A stretch of 49,953 nucleotides of DNA from the NCBI GenBank assembly GCA_947303585.1, contig CAMYYT010000005.1, positions 1 through 49,953 on the forward strand. Direction: 5' to 3'. Below, piece after piece: positions 39,894 through 49,508 of this stretch. Source of the stretch: an uncultured Pseudomonadota bacterium. GTDB lineage: Bacteria; Pseudomonadota; Alphaproteobacteria; Rs-D84. Position numbers and translations under genes: made by a program. The first letter of the stretch is position 1. Each line of letters begins with the position of its first letter. The notes below the pieces were generated by a model that saw only the letters and a program-made list of their open reading frames with translations, did no database searches and was not told the origin of the DNA.

Positions 39894-40070
39894 ATGACAA
39901 AAACGTATGAATCAAAATCTTTTGTTCCAAGTGGTCGTTTGCCTTACGACAGTATTGTTCGTTTAGTGGACAAGGCTTGTAAAACAGGGGATTTTCAATT
40001 ACAACGATTGATTGATGCGGGACCTCGTGTTTCATTAAAAGATGTTGCGAAATTCAGAGAGTCTCGTTAA
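39894..40070 (+). CDS. Hypothetical small protein (58 aa)
   Basis: MTKTYESKSFVPSGRLPYDSIVRLVDKACKTGDFQLQRLIDAGPRVSLKDVAKFRESR; SD aagaga upstream, terminator downstream; below ORF track cut-off. Confidence 0.6.
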   Translation: MTKTYESKSFVPSGRLPYDSIVRLVDKACKTGDFQLQRLIDAGPRVSLKDVAKFRESR

Positions 40071-40081
40071 AACAAAATAAA

Positions 40082-40113
40082 TTAAAGTCGCCAAATTGGC
40101 GACTTTAATTTTT
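40082..40113 (+). terminator. Rho-independent terminator
   Basis: TTAAAGTCGCC AAATT GGCGACTTTAA TTTTT. Confidence 0.88.
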
Positions 40114-40165
40114 GGTTGAAAAGAATATGGCTTTGATAATACAATGACCAAAAAGGAAACTTATT

Positions 40166-40984
40166 ATGGCTATCGTTATAAATCCAATTAATCCAGTTGC
40201 TTTTTCTGTTTTGGGTTTGCCAATTCGTTGGTATGCGCTGGCGTATATCGCGGGTTTTATCATTGGTTATTATTTGTTTAGATATTTAACCAGAAACAAA
40301 GATTCTGCGATTTGTGTTTCTAAAAAGCAACTAGACGATTTATTAACATATATCGTTTTGGGCGTAATTTTGGGTGGCAGGTTAGGTTATGTATTGTTCT
40401 ATAATTTGCCATATTTCATAGAAAACCCATTGGAAATATTTATGCTTTGGCATGGTGGGATGAGTTTTCATGGGGGACTGCTTGGTGTAATATTCGCGAC
40501 ATTTTTATTTGTATCAAAACAAAAATTTCAAGACAAATCAACATTACGAAATTCGTTTAGAATCTTAGATGTGTTATCGGTGGTTGTTCCAGTTGGTTTA
40601 GGATTGGGACGCATAGCCAATTTTATAAATATGGAAATAATGGGACGTGTAACAAATTCCCCCTTGGGTGTAGTGTTTAATGGTGTGTCATCTGAACCGC
40701 GTCATGCCAGTCCGCTTTACGAAGCTACTCTCGAAGGATTGGTTTTGTTTATAATTATGTGGTTGCTTTATACCAAAACAAATCTTAAAAATAAACCAGG
40801 CGCAATAAGTGGTCTGCTTTGCGTGTTCTATGCTATATTCAGGATTTTTTGTGAACAATTCCGTCAACCAGACGCCCAGATTGGTTTTCTTACTTCGTGG
40901 GGGCTTACCATGGGGCAAACTTTGTCTGGGATAATGTTTGTTGTTGGTATAACAATTTTTATTTGCGCGCTGCGTAATAGATAA
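40166..40984 (+). CDS. lgt: Prolipoprotein diacylglyceryl transferase
   Basis: LPIRWYALAYIAGF, LGGRLGYVLFYN, MLWHGGMSFHGGLLG, GRIANFINMEIMGRVT. Confidence 0.96.
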   Translation: MAIVINPINPVAFSVLGLPIRWYALAYIAGFIIGYYLFRYLTRNKDSAICVSKKQLDDLLTYIVLGVILGGRLGYVLFYNLPYFIENPLEIFMLWHGGMSFHGGLLGVIFATFLFVSKQKFQDKSTLRNSFRILDVLSVVVPVGLGLGRIANFINMEIMGRVTNSPLGVVFNGVSSEPRHASPLYEATLEGLVLFIIMWLLYTKTNLKNKPGAISGLLCVFYAIFRIFCEQFRQPDAQIGFLTSWGLTMGQTLSGIMFVVGITIFICALRNR

Positions 40985-40987
40985 ACA

Positions 40988-41335
40988 ATGTCTGTGGAAA
41001 GATGGTCTTTTGATAACGATGAATTATTTGATTTAGTTGCAACAAATCGCAAGCATGGAACTTGTTGTCTTTATCAAGATGATAAAAGTATGTCAAAAGT
41101 CGGCGAAACAAACATAATTTACAATTCAAAAAACGAAGAAATAAAAATCAAAATTGTAAATGTTCGCAAATGCCGTTTTTGTGATGTTGATGAACAATGG
41201 GCAAAAACAGAAGGCGAAGGTGATTTATCATTAGAATACTGGCGAACAATTCATCAAGATTTTTTCAAAAACGAAAATCCAGATTTTAAAATCACAGATA
41301 TGCTGGAATTAAATGAATTTGTTGTTTTGCAATGA
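40988..41335 (+). CDS. ASCH domain-containing protein
   Basis: DEQWAKTEGEGDLSLEYWRTIHQDFF matches the ASCH signature (A..EGEGD.SLEYWR..H..FF). Confidence 0.78.
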   Translation: MSVERWSFDNDELFDLVATNRKHGTCCLYQDDKSMSKVGETNIIYNSKNEEIKIKIVNVRKCRFCDVDEQWAKTEGEGDLSLEYWRTIHQDFFKNENPDFKITDMLELNEFVVLQ

Positions 41336-41340
41336 TTAAA

Positions 41341-43107
41341 TTATTCTTGTAAAAACCCACCAGATTGCATTTTCCACAATTTTGCATAAAGACCATTTTT
41401 GCGCAACAAAGACTTGTGTGTTCCGCTTTCAACAATTTGACCATGGTCCAAAACAATTATTCTGTTCATATTTCTTAACGTGGATAATCTGTGGGCAATA
41501 ACGATGGTTGTTCGCCCTTTGGATAATTTTAGAAACGATTGTTGAATTAAATCTTCTGTTTCACTATCCAAAGCAGAAGTTGCTTCATCCAGTATCAAAA
41601 TAGGTGCATCTTTTAAAAACGCCCGTGCGACAGCAATCCGTTGTCTTTGTCCACCGGATAATTTAATTCCCCTGTCACCAATATAAGTATCGTATTTTTG
41701 TGGTGCAGACAATATAAATTTATCTGCAGCAGCATTTTTCGCAGCACGGAAAATTTCTTCATCTGTTGCGTCTATGCGACCATATTGAATATTTTCTTTA
41801 ATGGTTCTGTTGAACATAGTTGAATCTTGGGGGATAAAAGATATATTTTCACGTAAAGATTGTTGTGTCACATTTTTTATATCTTGCCCATCAATATAAA
41901 TCGCACCACGTATCGGATCATAAAGTCGTAATATTAAATTTACCAACGTGGTTTTGCCGGCACCACTCATACCAACCAAACCTATGCGTTCACCGGGCTT
42001 TATATTTAACGAGAAATCTTTCAACACATGTTTTTTTGAATACTTGAAATTAAGATTTCTTATTTCTATGGCAGCATGTTTTACAACCAGTTTTTTTGCA
42101 TCTGGTTTATCAACAATTTTTATTGGTTTGATTAAAACATTATAAGAACCAACCGCAGTCCCCCACTTTTCAACAAAATTCTTTATTTCCATAATCAAAC
42201 CAAAGGTCAAAGCATCCATCCCAACAAAAACACTTAATGCAAAAGATACATCTGCGATGGAAGATTGACCTGTGGCATACATATAACCACATAAAACAAT
42301 TAACGCGGTCATTCCAATAACATCCATCACAAAATTCCCAGGTCCCCAAAACCAACGCGACGAAGCATGAGCGGCGCGTCCGTCTTTTTCATACTTTTTA
42401 CGATAAGTCTGTGCACATTTTTGTTCCCAATCTGCGTGTGCAAATGTTTTCACCGCTAAAAAATTAGATAGCGCTTCCAATAAACGCCCTTGTAAATGAT
42501 TTAATGTCTGTGAAGATTTTGCCGAAGCACGCAAAGCATATTTAATACGCCAACATCCCCATCCAACACGTATTGATGCAGCCAATATAATCACCAAAGC
42601 ATATTGCCAACCAATAGCAAACAATCCGCCAATTCCTAAAATAAAAGCACCTAATGTTGCCACCAAACTGCCAAATACTATGTTTAAAGTTTCGTAAAAA
42701 CCAGTCGCAACACCGCTTATTTGTGAATTTATTTTTCCCGGCATTGAATCAGTATAAAATGTGATGCTTTGTTTAAAAACATAATCATATAAATCTTGGG
42801 AAATTTTATTATAAGAACGGTATCTGATACAATTATCAAATATAACCCAACGCATTACTGCCCCAGCAACCAAAATTGTTCGAACAACAAAATAAGCAAT
42901 TGCTATAGGTATAATACCAACAAACGCGTCTGCCACTGGTGTCGCTTCCAATATCGCGATGACTTTTTTGACAAAAAAAGCCGGAACAACCGTCCACCCA
43001 GATGTATCAAAAATCGACACCAACAGATATACAAACGGCCAACCTTTTGCGTAACGAAACAAGTTTTTGAAATAAAACGTCAAAACTGAATTTGGGAATT
43101 TTTTCAT
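41341..43107 (-). CDS. ABC transporter, fused permease and ATP-binding protein
   Basis: GLVGMSGAGKTTLVN Walker A, LSGGQRQRIAVARAFLKDAPILILDEATSALD, N-terminal TM domain. Confidence 0.95.
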   Translation of the reverse strand: MKKFPNSVLTFYFKNLFRYAKGWPFVYLLVSIFDTSGWTVVPAFFVKKVIAILEATPVADAFVGIIPIAIAYFVVRTILVAGAVMRWVIFDNCIRYRSYNKISQDLYDYVFKQSITFYTDSMPGKINSQISGVATGFYETLNIVFGSLVATLGAFILGIGGLFAIGWQYALVIILAASIRVGWGCWRIKYALRASAKSSQTLNHLQGRLLEALSNFLAVKTFAHADWEQKCAQTYRKKYEKDGRAAHASSRWFWGPGNFVMDVIGMTALIVLCGYMYATGQSSIADVSFALSVFVGMDALTFGLIMEIKNFVEKWGTAVGSYNVLIKPIKIVDKPDAKKLVVKHAAIEIRNLNFKYSKKHVLKDFSLNIKPGERIGLVGMSGAGKTTLVNLILRLYDPIRGAIYIDGQDIKNVTQQSLRENISFIPQDSTMFNRTIKENIQYGRIDATDEEIFRAAKNAAADKFILSAPQKYDTYIGDRGIKLSGGQRQRIAVARAFLKDAPILILDEATSALDSETEDLIQQSFLKLSKGRTTIVIAHRLSTLRNMNRIIVLDHGQIVESGTHKSLLRKNGLYAKLWKMQSGGFLQE

Positions 43108-43186
43108 GTGCTAAATCATAAAAAAATTATTTTTTCTTTGCAAGAAAAATCGGAATAAATTATGATAATAACCAAAGGATGCAGTT

Positions 43187-43696
43187 ATGGAAATGATTGA
43201 TTTATATAACAACGCGCGACAAATTGTTTGTACGGCAGAAAAACACGACCCAATTCCAGATGGATTAAACAAAGTTGCTGTTCATATATGGGTTGTTAAT
43301 TCCAAAGGTGAATTTTTATTACAACAACGTCTTGCGACTGCTAAGAAATTACCAAATATGTGGGGGCAGATTGGTGGTGGCGTTCAAACGGGTGAAACAA
43401 GTTGGGATGCTTGTGTTCGTGAATGTAGCGAAGAAATGGGGTTAACACCGACACTTAAAAATTCCATATTAGTTGGAACTTGGAAACGGCTAAACGATTT
43501 TGTGGATGTTTGGTTGGTGTATTCCGATGTAAATGTAAACGATTTAAAATTGCAACCCAGCGAAGTGCAAAACGCAAAATGGGCTTCGCGTCAAGATATT
43601 GAACAAATGCAACAAAACGGAACATTTATTCCATCTATATTGCCAGGGCTAAAAATGGTTTATGCATATCTTGATATGTTGCAACAAAGGAAATAA
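43187..43696 (+). CDS. NUDIX hydrolase
   Basis: Nudix box GGGVQTGETSWDACVRECSEEMGL. Confidence 0.93.
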   Translation: MEMIDLYNNARQIVCTAEKHDPIPDGLNKVAVHIWVVNSKGEFLLQQRLATAKKLPNMWGQIGGGVQTGETSWDACVRECSEEMGLTPTLKNSILVGTWKRLNDFVDVWLVYSDVNVNDLKLQPSEVQNAKWASRQDIEQMQQNGTFIPSILPGLKMVYAYLDMLQQRK

Positions 43697-43705
43697 AAAA
43701 ATTTT

Positions 43706-43947
43706 TTATATTTTACTAATAATTGGCAAGATGTGTTGTGCAAAATATTCGCGCTCGTCAGCGAACCCTATAACACTCTTGTCCAACAAAGACCCAGCAT
43801 CCAACCAAACAACGCGAACATTGTCAGAACATTTTTCACAAAAAACTATTTCCATATCGGATGATACAGGTGCAACAAACATAAAATGTGTTTCGCTTCG
43901 CGCAGAACGTATGCTGCATAACGTTTATCCTTGATTTCTGTAAACAT
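43706..43947 (-). pseudogene. Small ORF apparently split by a frameshift (either frame may be the real one)
   Basis: Frame A from SD/ATG 43947 (MFTEIKDKRYAAYVLREAKHIL...) meets frame B (ATG 43882, MFVAPVSSDMEIVFCEKCSDNVRVVWLDAGSLLDKSVIGFADEREYFAQHILPIISKI) at TTTTA. Confidence 0.4.
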
Positions 43948-43974
43948 AAAACACCCCTATTAAGTATTATATCT

Positions 43975-45045
43975 TCACAATACCGCGCTTTCTAATATTG
44001 AAACCTTTTTATTTATAGGGTCTATTTCTGTTAATGCACCATAAGGCAGTATTATTTGTGGCACAGTATGACCAAAATCCATATTCGTAACAATTGGCAT
44101 ATCGCTGCGACCGTATTCTGCACATATCTTAACAAGGCATTTCTCAAACTGTGGATAAAGAGACAGCCACTTATCTTGTTCGGATTCTTTACCTGCTGAA
44201 AATTCTCCACCTGGGCGTCCAAATAATATACCAGACAAATTTTCCAGTATCCCCATCGCTGCAATATTGTGCAAAAAATCGCCGAACTGTTCTGGTGTGG
44301 CTTGCAGTTCACTATTTTCAACAAACAAAATAGCACCATCCCAATCGTCCATTTTTGGCCATATTTTTGTTCCATTTGTCATTGCCAGTAATTCCATACA
44401 TCCGCCCAGCAACCGTCCACGAACAGGTTTATTTCCTTGGATAAAATGCCATCCATCGGTGTGTGTTCGTTTTCTTAACACATCGTTTTTATCATCCCAA
44501 TAAACTTTTTCTACAATAAATTCATCAGATTGTGGTAATTCACCAATTGGAGAATTATCAAATAAAGTCTTTTTGGTATTTTCAACCATAATTTTTGGAA
44601 TACCACAATTTTCACCATAACCAAACATAAGAGATGCGCTGTAAAAAGAAGAAACACCCGCATGAAAAAACATCAAATGATTACCTGTTGTATCAGACAT
44701 ACCCAAAAATATTTTTGGATTATTACGAATAATCTCAAAATGTTCATCGGTCATATGACGCAATAAACGCACAGTATCATCTCCCCCAATGTTTGTAAGA
44801 ATCGCTTTGATTGAAGGGTCTTTTATCGCCATCATCATATCATCTAAACGTAATTGCGGGTTATCATATAAATCTGTTCTTAAAGAATTTGGCATTTCAA
44901 CAATACGCACACCAAAAGTTTCTTCAAATTGTTTTTTGCCATGCTGATAACGTGCCGGAAATTTTCCAGCCGAGCAACCAGACAAAGATACAGTTGCGAT
45001 CAAATCATTTTTTTGTAATTTTTGTGGTTTGATAAGTTGTTTCAT
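43975..45045 (-). CDS. S66 family peptidase (LD-carboxypeptidase / MccF-like)
   Basis: KAILTNIGGDDTVRLL, FLGMSDTTGNHLMF, RGRLLGGCMELLAM, FVENSE. Confidence 0.88.
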   Translation of the reverse strand: MKQLIKPQKLQKNDLIATVSLSGCSAGKFPARYQHGKKQFEETFGVRIVEMPNSLRTDLYDNPQLRLDDMMMAIKDPSIKAILTNIGGDDTVRLLRHMTDEHFEIIRNNPKIFLGMSDTTGNHLMFFHAGVSSFYSASLMFGYGENCGIPKIMVENTKKTLFDNSPIGELPQSDEFIVEKVYWDDKNDVLRKRTHTDGWHFIQGNKPVRGRLLGGCMELLAMTNGTKIWPKMDDWDGAILFVENSELQATPEQFGDFLHNIAAMGILENLSGILFGRPGGEFSAGKESEQDKWLSLYPQFEKCLVKICAEYGRSDMPIVTNMDFGHTVPQIILPYGALTEIDPINKKVSILESAVL

Positions 45046-45155
45046 GTCCAGACCTTTTTTCTTATATGATTTATATTATAAATATTCTGCAAATAAGTTC
45101 AACTTGTTTCAGTTTTGTGGCATCGGAAAAATAGGGGCGTATAGAAAGCAAATAA

Positions 45156-45179
45156 AAAATGTCCCAACCGGGACATTTT
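45156..45179. terminator. Terminator hairpin (stronger T-run on the minus strand)
   Basis: AATGTCCC AACC GGGACATT; minus strand followed by TTTTTTATT. Confidence 0.65.
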
Positions 45180-45190
45180 CCATTACTGGC

Positions 45191-45337
45191 GGATGGTGAG
45201 GGGCGCCTCGATACACAATAACAAAAATCTATAAAAACTCGTGGGGACACAAACTCCGTTTTTATGATTTTTTTAATTGTGTATTCTCGTATTGGTCATG
45301 CGTGCCTATCGGCACTCTGACCTATCCCCCACCATCC
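45191..45337. ncRNA. Candidate structured non-coding RNA (three-way junction), strand unresolved
   Basis: GGATGGTGaGGGG(45191)/CCCCCACCATCC(45337); ATACACAAT(45211)/ATTGTGTAT(45276); ATAAAAAC(45231)/GTTTTTAT(45258); GGTCA..GTGCC/GGCAC..TGACC(45294-45322); no ORF in region. Confidence 0.6.
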
Positions 45338-45341
45338 TTTG

Positions 45342-45388
45342 TTAAAATCAAAAAAACCACCGCTGGTGGTTTTTTAAGATTTTAATCT
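45342..45388. terminator. Bidirectional terminator
   Basis: TTAAAATC...ACCACC GC TGGTGGT...GATTTTAA with T6 (plus) and T7 (minus). Confidence 0.75.
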
Positions 45389-45634
45389 GGCGGGACAGAA
45401 GATATTCGAAAGGTCGGATTTTTTTGCCACGTGTGCGAATTTCTTCTTTTTACACAAAGTATTGTCATGATATTTTTTTTACCCCACAAAAGCCAAAATT
45501 TCGAATGTTTCCAGGGATTGTTTTTATAAAAAATATATTGTACAAATATTGGTGTCTTATAAAAACGTGCATATCGTTTGGCATATAAACAAGAACGTCG
45601 AAAAGGTAGAATATAGAGCAGTTTTGTTACCGGA

Positions 45635-46477
45635 TTAACAAGATGGTAAAAACAACCAATTATATTCTGGAAATGTTATAGGTTTATCGTATCCCAAATC
45701 TTGCAAGATTTGTATAACTTCTTCTGCATGACAGGGCAAGTAGTCGTGACAATATGCAGGAAAGCTTTCTATGAAGATAGTGGGTTTGTGTTTTTTTATC
45801 GTATTTATCATTCCTTTTAAAACTTCTATTTCAAAGCCTTCCACGTCTATTTTTATAAAATCTATTTTATTTACGTTTAATTTGAATTTATCCAAAGATA
45901 CAATTGAAATGGCAAATTTGTTTTGTGTGTTTGATACCTTGATGCTGGTTCCTCCAATATTGTCAGACGCCATAAAATCAATTTCTCCGTCCTCGCAATC
46001 GTGCCCCAGACCGACATTATATGCAGTCACAATTTTATCAAGATTATTTATTTTAATGTTGTTTCGTAGCATTCTGAAAGTTTCTTGAACCGGCTCAAAA
46101 GCAATTACACGCTTTGCGCCGCCGATTGTTGAAAAAAACACCGAATGATTACCGATATTTGCGCCGATGTCCAATATGGTGGCATTTTTCGGTAAATATT
46201 TCAACAGAGTGTAAAGGATGTCTTGCTCAAAAAATTTAGATGTGTTCACGATAGTGCGTTGTATTACGTCCCACGGATACAAAGGGCAATACATTTTTAC
46301 AGAATTTGGCATTGTAAAAACATCACCGTTTTGTATCAAAGACATTTTCCTGCAAATCGTATCTGTATCAGAAAAAAACGGAATATATTTTGGTAATATA
46401 CTGTGCTTTCGTTGGAATTTGCGACGTTTGTCTTTTGATATAATAAAAAAAGATATTATTTTCAGTATGCCTTTCAT
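45635..46477 (-). CDS. FkbM family methyltransferase
   Basis: ILDIGANIGNHSVFF SAM motif, VIAFEPVQETFRMLRNNIKIN, VSLDKF...IDFIKIDVEGFEIEVLKG. Confidence 0.92.
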   Translation of the reverse strand: MKGILKIISFFIISKDKRRKFQRKHSILPKYIPFFSDTDTICRKMSLIQNGDVFTMPNSVKMYCPLYPWDVIQRTIVNTSKFFEQDILYTLLKYLPKNATILDIGANIGNHSVFFSTIGGAKRVIAFEPVQETFRMLRNNIKINNLDKIVTAYNVGLGHDCEDGEIDFMASDNIGGTSIKVSNTQNKFAISIVSLDKFKLNVNKIDFIKIDVEGFEIEVLKGMINTIKKHKPTIFIESFPAYCHDYLPCHAEEVIQILQDLGYDKPITFPEYNWLFLPSC

Positions 46478-46495
46478 GGTGCGTCCATATTGTGT

Positions 46496-47149
46496 TTAAT
46501 ATATTTCTATTTTTTTATCCCAATCAATGTTGCGCTTCACAATTTTTGCAGGATTTCCTGCAAAAACTGTATTTGTTTCGTAGAATGCCTTTGATACAAC
46601 AGCAGAATTTGCGACGACCGAGTTGTTCGGGATTTTTGCCCGCTTTGTCAAGATGGCATTTGCACCAATCCAACAATGGTCGCCAATGACCACAGAATCC
46701 TGTGGAATATTTATAACCTGTTTTGTTTTTTTATCAATCAGCGCATGAAAATCAGATGCCCATATTTGAATATTACTTGAAATTAAACAGTCTTTTCCGA
46801 TATCGCATTTTGCACCGGCGGATATATAAATGTGTATTTCTTGGATGTACGTGTTGTCACCGATACAAAGGTAATTACCATTTCCGCGTTCCATCAATAT
46901 ATTTGTGTCGTTAACTATACAATTTTTGCCCAATTTTACAACATTATTATCGGATAATATCGTGATGTTTATATGTGCGGGGTTTAACGGTAGCCCCACA
47001 TAAATTGTGTTGTTATTCCCATGTATTTTGATTTTGCCCAATTTGCCAATTTCTTGGCGACCCAACTTAAAAAGTTTGTCGTCCTCAACAGCAACGACAA
47101 TGTTGTTTTTACCCTTGATATCAAATTTATTAAAACCGAATATTGACAT
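46496..47149 (-). CDS. Left-handed beta-helix (hexapeptide repeat) acyltransferase
   Basis: VVIGDHCWIGANAILTKRAKIPNNSVVANSAVVSKAF, VFAGNPAKIVKR. Confidence 0.92.
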   Translation of the reverse strand: MSIFGFNKFDIKGKNNIVVAVEDDKLFKLGRQEIGKLGKIKIHGNNNTIYVGLPLNPAHINITILSDNNVVKLGKNCIVNDTNILMERGNGNYLCIGDNTYIQEIHIYISAGAKCDIGKDCLISSNIQIWASDFHALIDKKTKQVINIPQDSVVIGDHCWIGANAILTKRAKIPNNSVVANSAVVSKAFYETNTVFAGNPAKIVKRNIDWDKKIEIY

Positions 47150-47247
47150 ATCGTATGGTATTGTAATTTATAGTGTTGTTTTTTCAAGCTTTTTTTTTGA
47201 CATTTGGTGTTTTATGTACAATCATAATAAAAAAAAGAGGTTTTGCA

Positions 47248-48009
47248 ATGGTGCCAAAAATTTCCGTTTTTATGCCCGCGTATAATTCTGAAGCATTTAT
47301 AGCAGAGGCCATAGAAAGTATTTTAAATCAAACTTTCAAAGACTTTGAATTTATAATAATAAACGATGGCTCCACAGATAATACGTGGAATATAATACAA
47401 AAATATGCAAAACAAGATGACAGAATTCGTGCGTATTCCAGATGTAAAAACAAAGGAATTGTTTATACGGCAAATGAAGGTTTTGATCTGGTCAGGGGTG
47501 AATATATTGCCCGCATGGACAGCGATGATGTGTCTTTGCCCGGACGTTTTGAAAAACAGATAACATATATGGATGAACATCCAGATGTCGGGTTGCTTGG
47601 GGCATGGACACAATATTTTCCTGGATTTGATATTTCCAAACGACCAGAGAATATAGATTTGTTTTATCTGTTAAAAGATTGTCCGGTGGACCAACCTGTT
47701 GTAATGATAAGAAAATCAGTCATAGATAAATATAAGTTACGATATGATGAAGATTATTTGGCATGTGAAGATCAAGAATTATGGTTTAGATTGATCAAGG
47801 TTTCCAAAATAGCAAACTTGCAAGAATTGTTATTGATGCACAGATGGCATGGAAATAATATATCAATCAAAATGGGCGATGTTCAACAACAGAATATTCA
47901 AAAAATTAGAAAACAGATTTTGAATTTCATAACGACTTCGAAAAAAGAGCAGGACGCCATAGCAAAAATTATACCGGAAATGTTTGAGCCATTGCTATTA
48001 AAATCTTGA
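47248..48009 (+). CDS. Glycosyltransferase family 2
   Basis: ISVFMPAYNSEAFIAEAIESILNQTFKDFEFIIINDGSTDNTW, ARMDSDDVSLPGRF; start taken at 47248. Confidence 0.93.
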   Translation: MVPKISVFMPAYNSEAFIAEAIESILNQTFKDFEFIIINDGSTDNTWNIIQKYAKQDDRIRAYSRCKNKGIVYTANEGFDLVRGEYIARMDSDDVSLPGRFEKQITYMDEHPDVGLLGAWTQYFPGFDISKRPENIDLFYLLKDCPVDQPVVMIRKSVIDKYKLRYDEDYLACEDQELWFRLIKVSKIANLQELLLMHRWHGNNISIKMGDVQQQNIQKIRKQILNFITTSKKEQDAIAKIIPEMFEPLLLKS

Positions 48010-48056
48010 CAGCAACATATTTTGTGCTAAATTGCATATGAACAAAAGGTAAGAAC

Positions 48057-49508
48057 GTGAAGTTTGAAGATGGCACCACTTTGGTACAATTATATGATAA
48101 TGTGTACTGTTTAAATAACGCTTATCGTCAGTCGCAAATTTTTGGTGACCGTACATTAAAAGATGTTTTTGAGAATTTATCCAAAAATAATTATGTAAAT
48201 TCTGATACTTATGATATGCTGTCACATAATAATTTTTTAACAAATCAAAGACCAGATGCATACAAGCAAAAATTATTACAAGATTCTGTTAAATATAGTG
48301 TACAACCAAAATTTAATTTGTTGCGAATTTTGCTGACTGATGTTTGTAATTTAAATTGTGATTATTGCAAAGTTATAAGATTAATAGATGCGCCGGCGGC
48401 AAAACCAACACAACCAGACCGTTTAGAAAAGGCTATAAAATTTTTCTTTGAAAATTCTATTGCGGCAGAACCAAAAATAATTCATATTACTGGTGGTGAA
48501 CCCACATTATTTTTTGATAGTATAAGACAAATAATACAATTCAAAAACACTTATGCGCGCTTAAATGAAAATTGTTGGATTGTTTTGGGAACAAATGCCG
48601 TTGCGATAACACCAGAAAAGGCAAAATTTTTGGCTGACAACAATATAAAATGTATTGTGTCAATGGACGGACCAGAACAAGTACATAATATTTTACGAAA
48701 AAATCATGCTGGTCAGGGAACATGGGCAATCGTTGATAAAAATATTAAAATGTTACAATCGTATGGCATAGAGGTCTCTATTTCTGCGGTGATGGGGAAA
48801 CACACGATTTATAATGCTGATGAAAACATCTCTTTTTTGATAAACGAATATAATCCAACTGGCCTAGGTATTAACTTTATGAAGCCGCCGACTACAAATT
48901 CTGGCGATTATAAATATTTAATTGATGAAAAATTATATGCGGAAACAATGTACGGATTACATCAAAAATATCGTGCGCGTGGCGTGTTTTTCGAACTTAT
49001 TTTCAGACACTTAGAGCCTTTTGTAAAACAAAATTTCAGATTTCATGATTGTGGGGCCGCTGCTAGCAAGAATTTGAATATTGATGCCAAAGGCAATATT
49101 GGTCCATGTAAATCTTTCCTGTTATTAAACAAGATGGCAATGAAGAATATAGATAGCCAAGAATACGTTGATATTGTATCTGCAAATTGGGAAAAAAGAT
49201 CGCCGATTCATTTTGAACATTGTCAAAATTGCCAAAGCATCGGTATATGTGGAAACGGCTGTGCATATGATGCTTTTGTGAATAATCAGGATATGTTGGC
49301 CATAGATACGCGTGGTTGTAAATATGTAAAACATTTTTATGATTTGTTTTTAAAAGATTTATATGACATATCGTGCAAAACACATGATGGGCAAAATATT
49401 TTTATGCCATCTCAAGCGGACAGACAACAAATGTTAGGAAAAGTAAAGGAAATTCAAAATTCTTTAAGTTATTCAATTGGACATCAAACAAAACAGTTTC
49501 AAAAATGA
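48057..49508 (+). CDS. Radical SAM/SPASM domain protein
   Basis: CNLNCDYC; HITGGEP; SPASM Cys pattern C-X13-G-X4-C (CGAAASKNLNIDAKGNIGPC) then CX2CX5CX3C (CQNCQSIGICGNGC) and a final C. Confidence 0.93.
   Translation: MKFEDGTTLVQLYDNVYCLNNAYRQSQIFGDRTLKDVFENLSKNNYVNSDTYDMLSHNNFLTNQRPDAYKQKLLQDSVKYSVQPKFNLLRILLTDVCNLNCDYCKVIRLIDAPAAKPTQPDRLEKAIKFFFENSIAAEPKIIHITGGEPTLFFDSIRQIIQFKNTYARLNENCWIVLGTNAVAITPEKAKFLADNNIKCIVSMDGPEQVHNILRKNHAGQGTWAIVDKNIKMLQSYGIEVSISAVMGKHTIYNADENISFLINEYNPTGLGINFMKPPTTNSGDYKYLIDEKLYAETMYGLHQKYRARGVFFELIFRHLEPFVKQNFRFHDCGAAASKNLNIDAKGNIGPCKSFLLLNKMAMKNIDSQEYVDIVSANWEKRSPIHFEHCQNCQSIGICGNGCAYDAFVNNQDMLAIDTRGCKYVKHFYDLFLKDLYDISCKTHDGQNIFMPSQADRQQMLGKVKEIQNSLSYSIGHQTKQFQK

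Noticed and set aside
20309-43733. Recurring TTGGCAAGA words at about 20316, 35709 and 43722
   Set aside because: Short AT-rich-context words with no shared position relative to genes; consistent with chance
45191-45337. Calling the structured RNA 6S, tmRNA, SRP RNA or RNase P
   Set aside because: No family-specific conserved motif could be recognised; left as unassigned candidate
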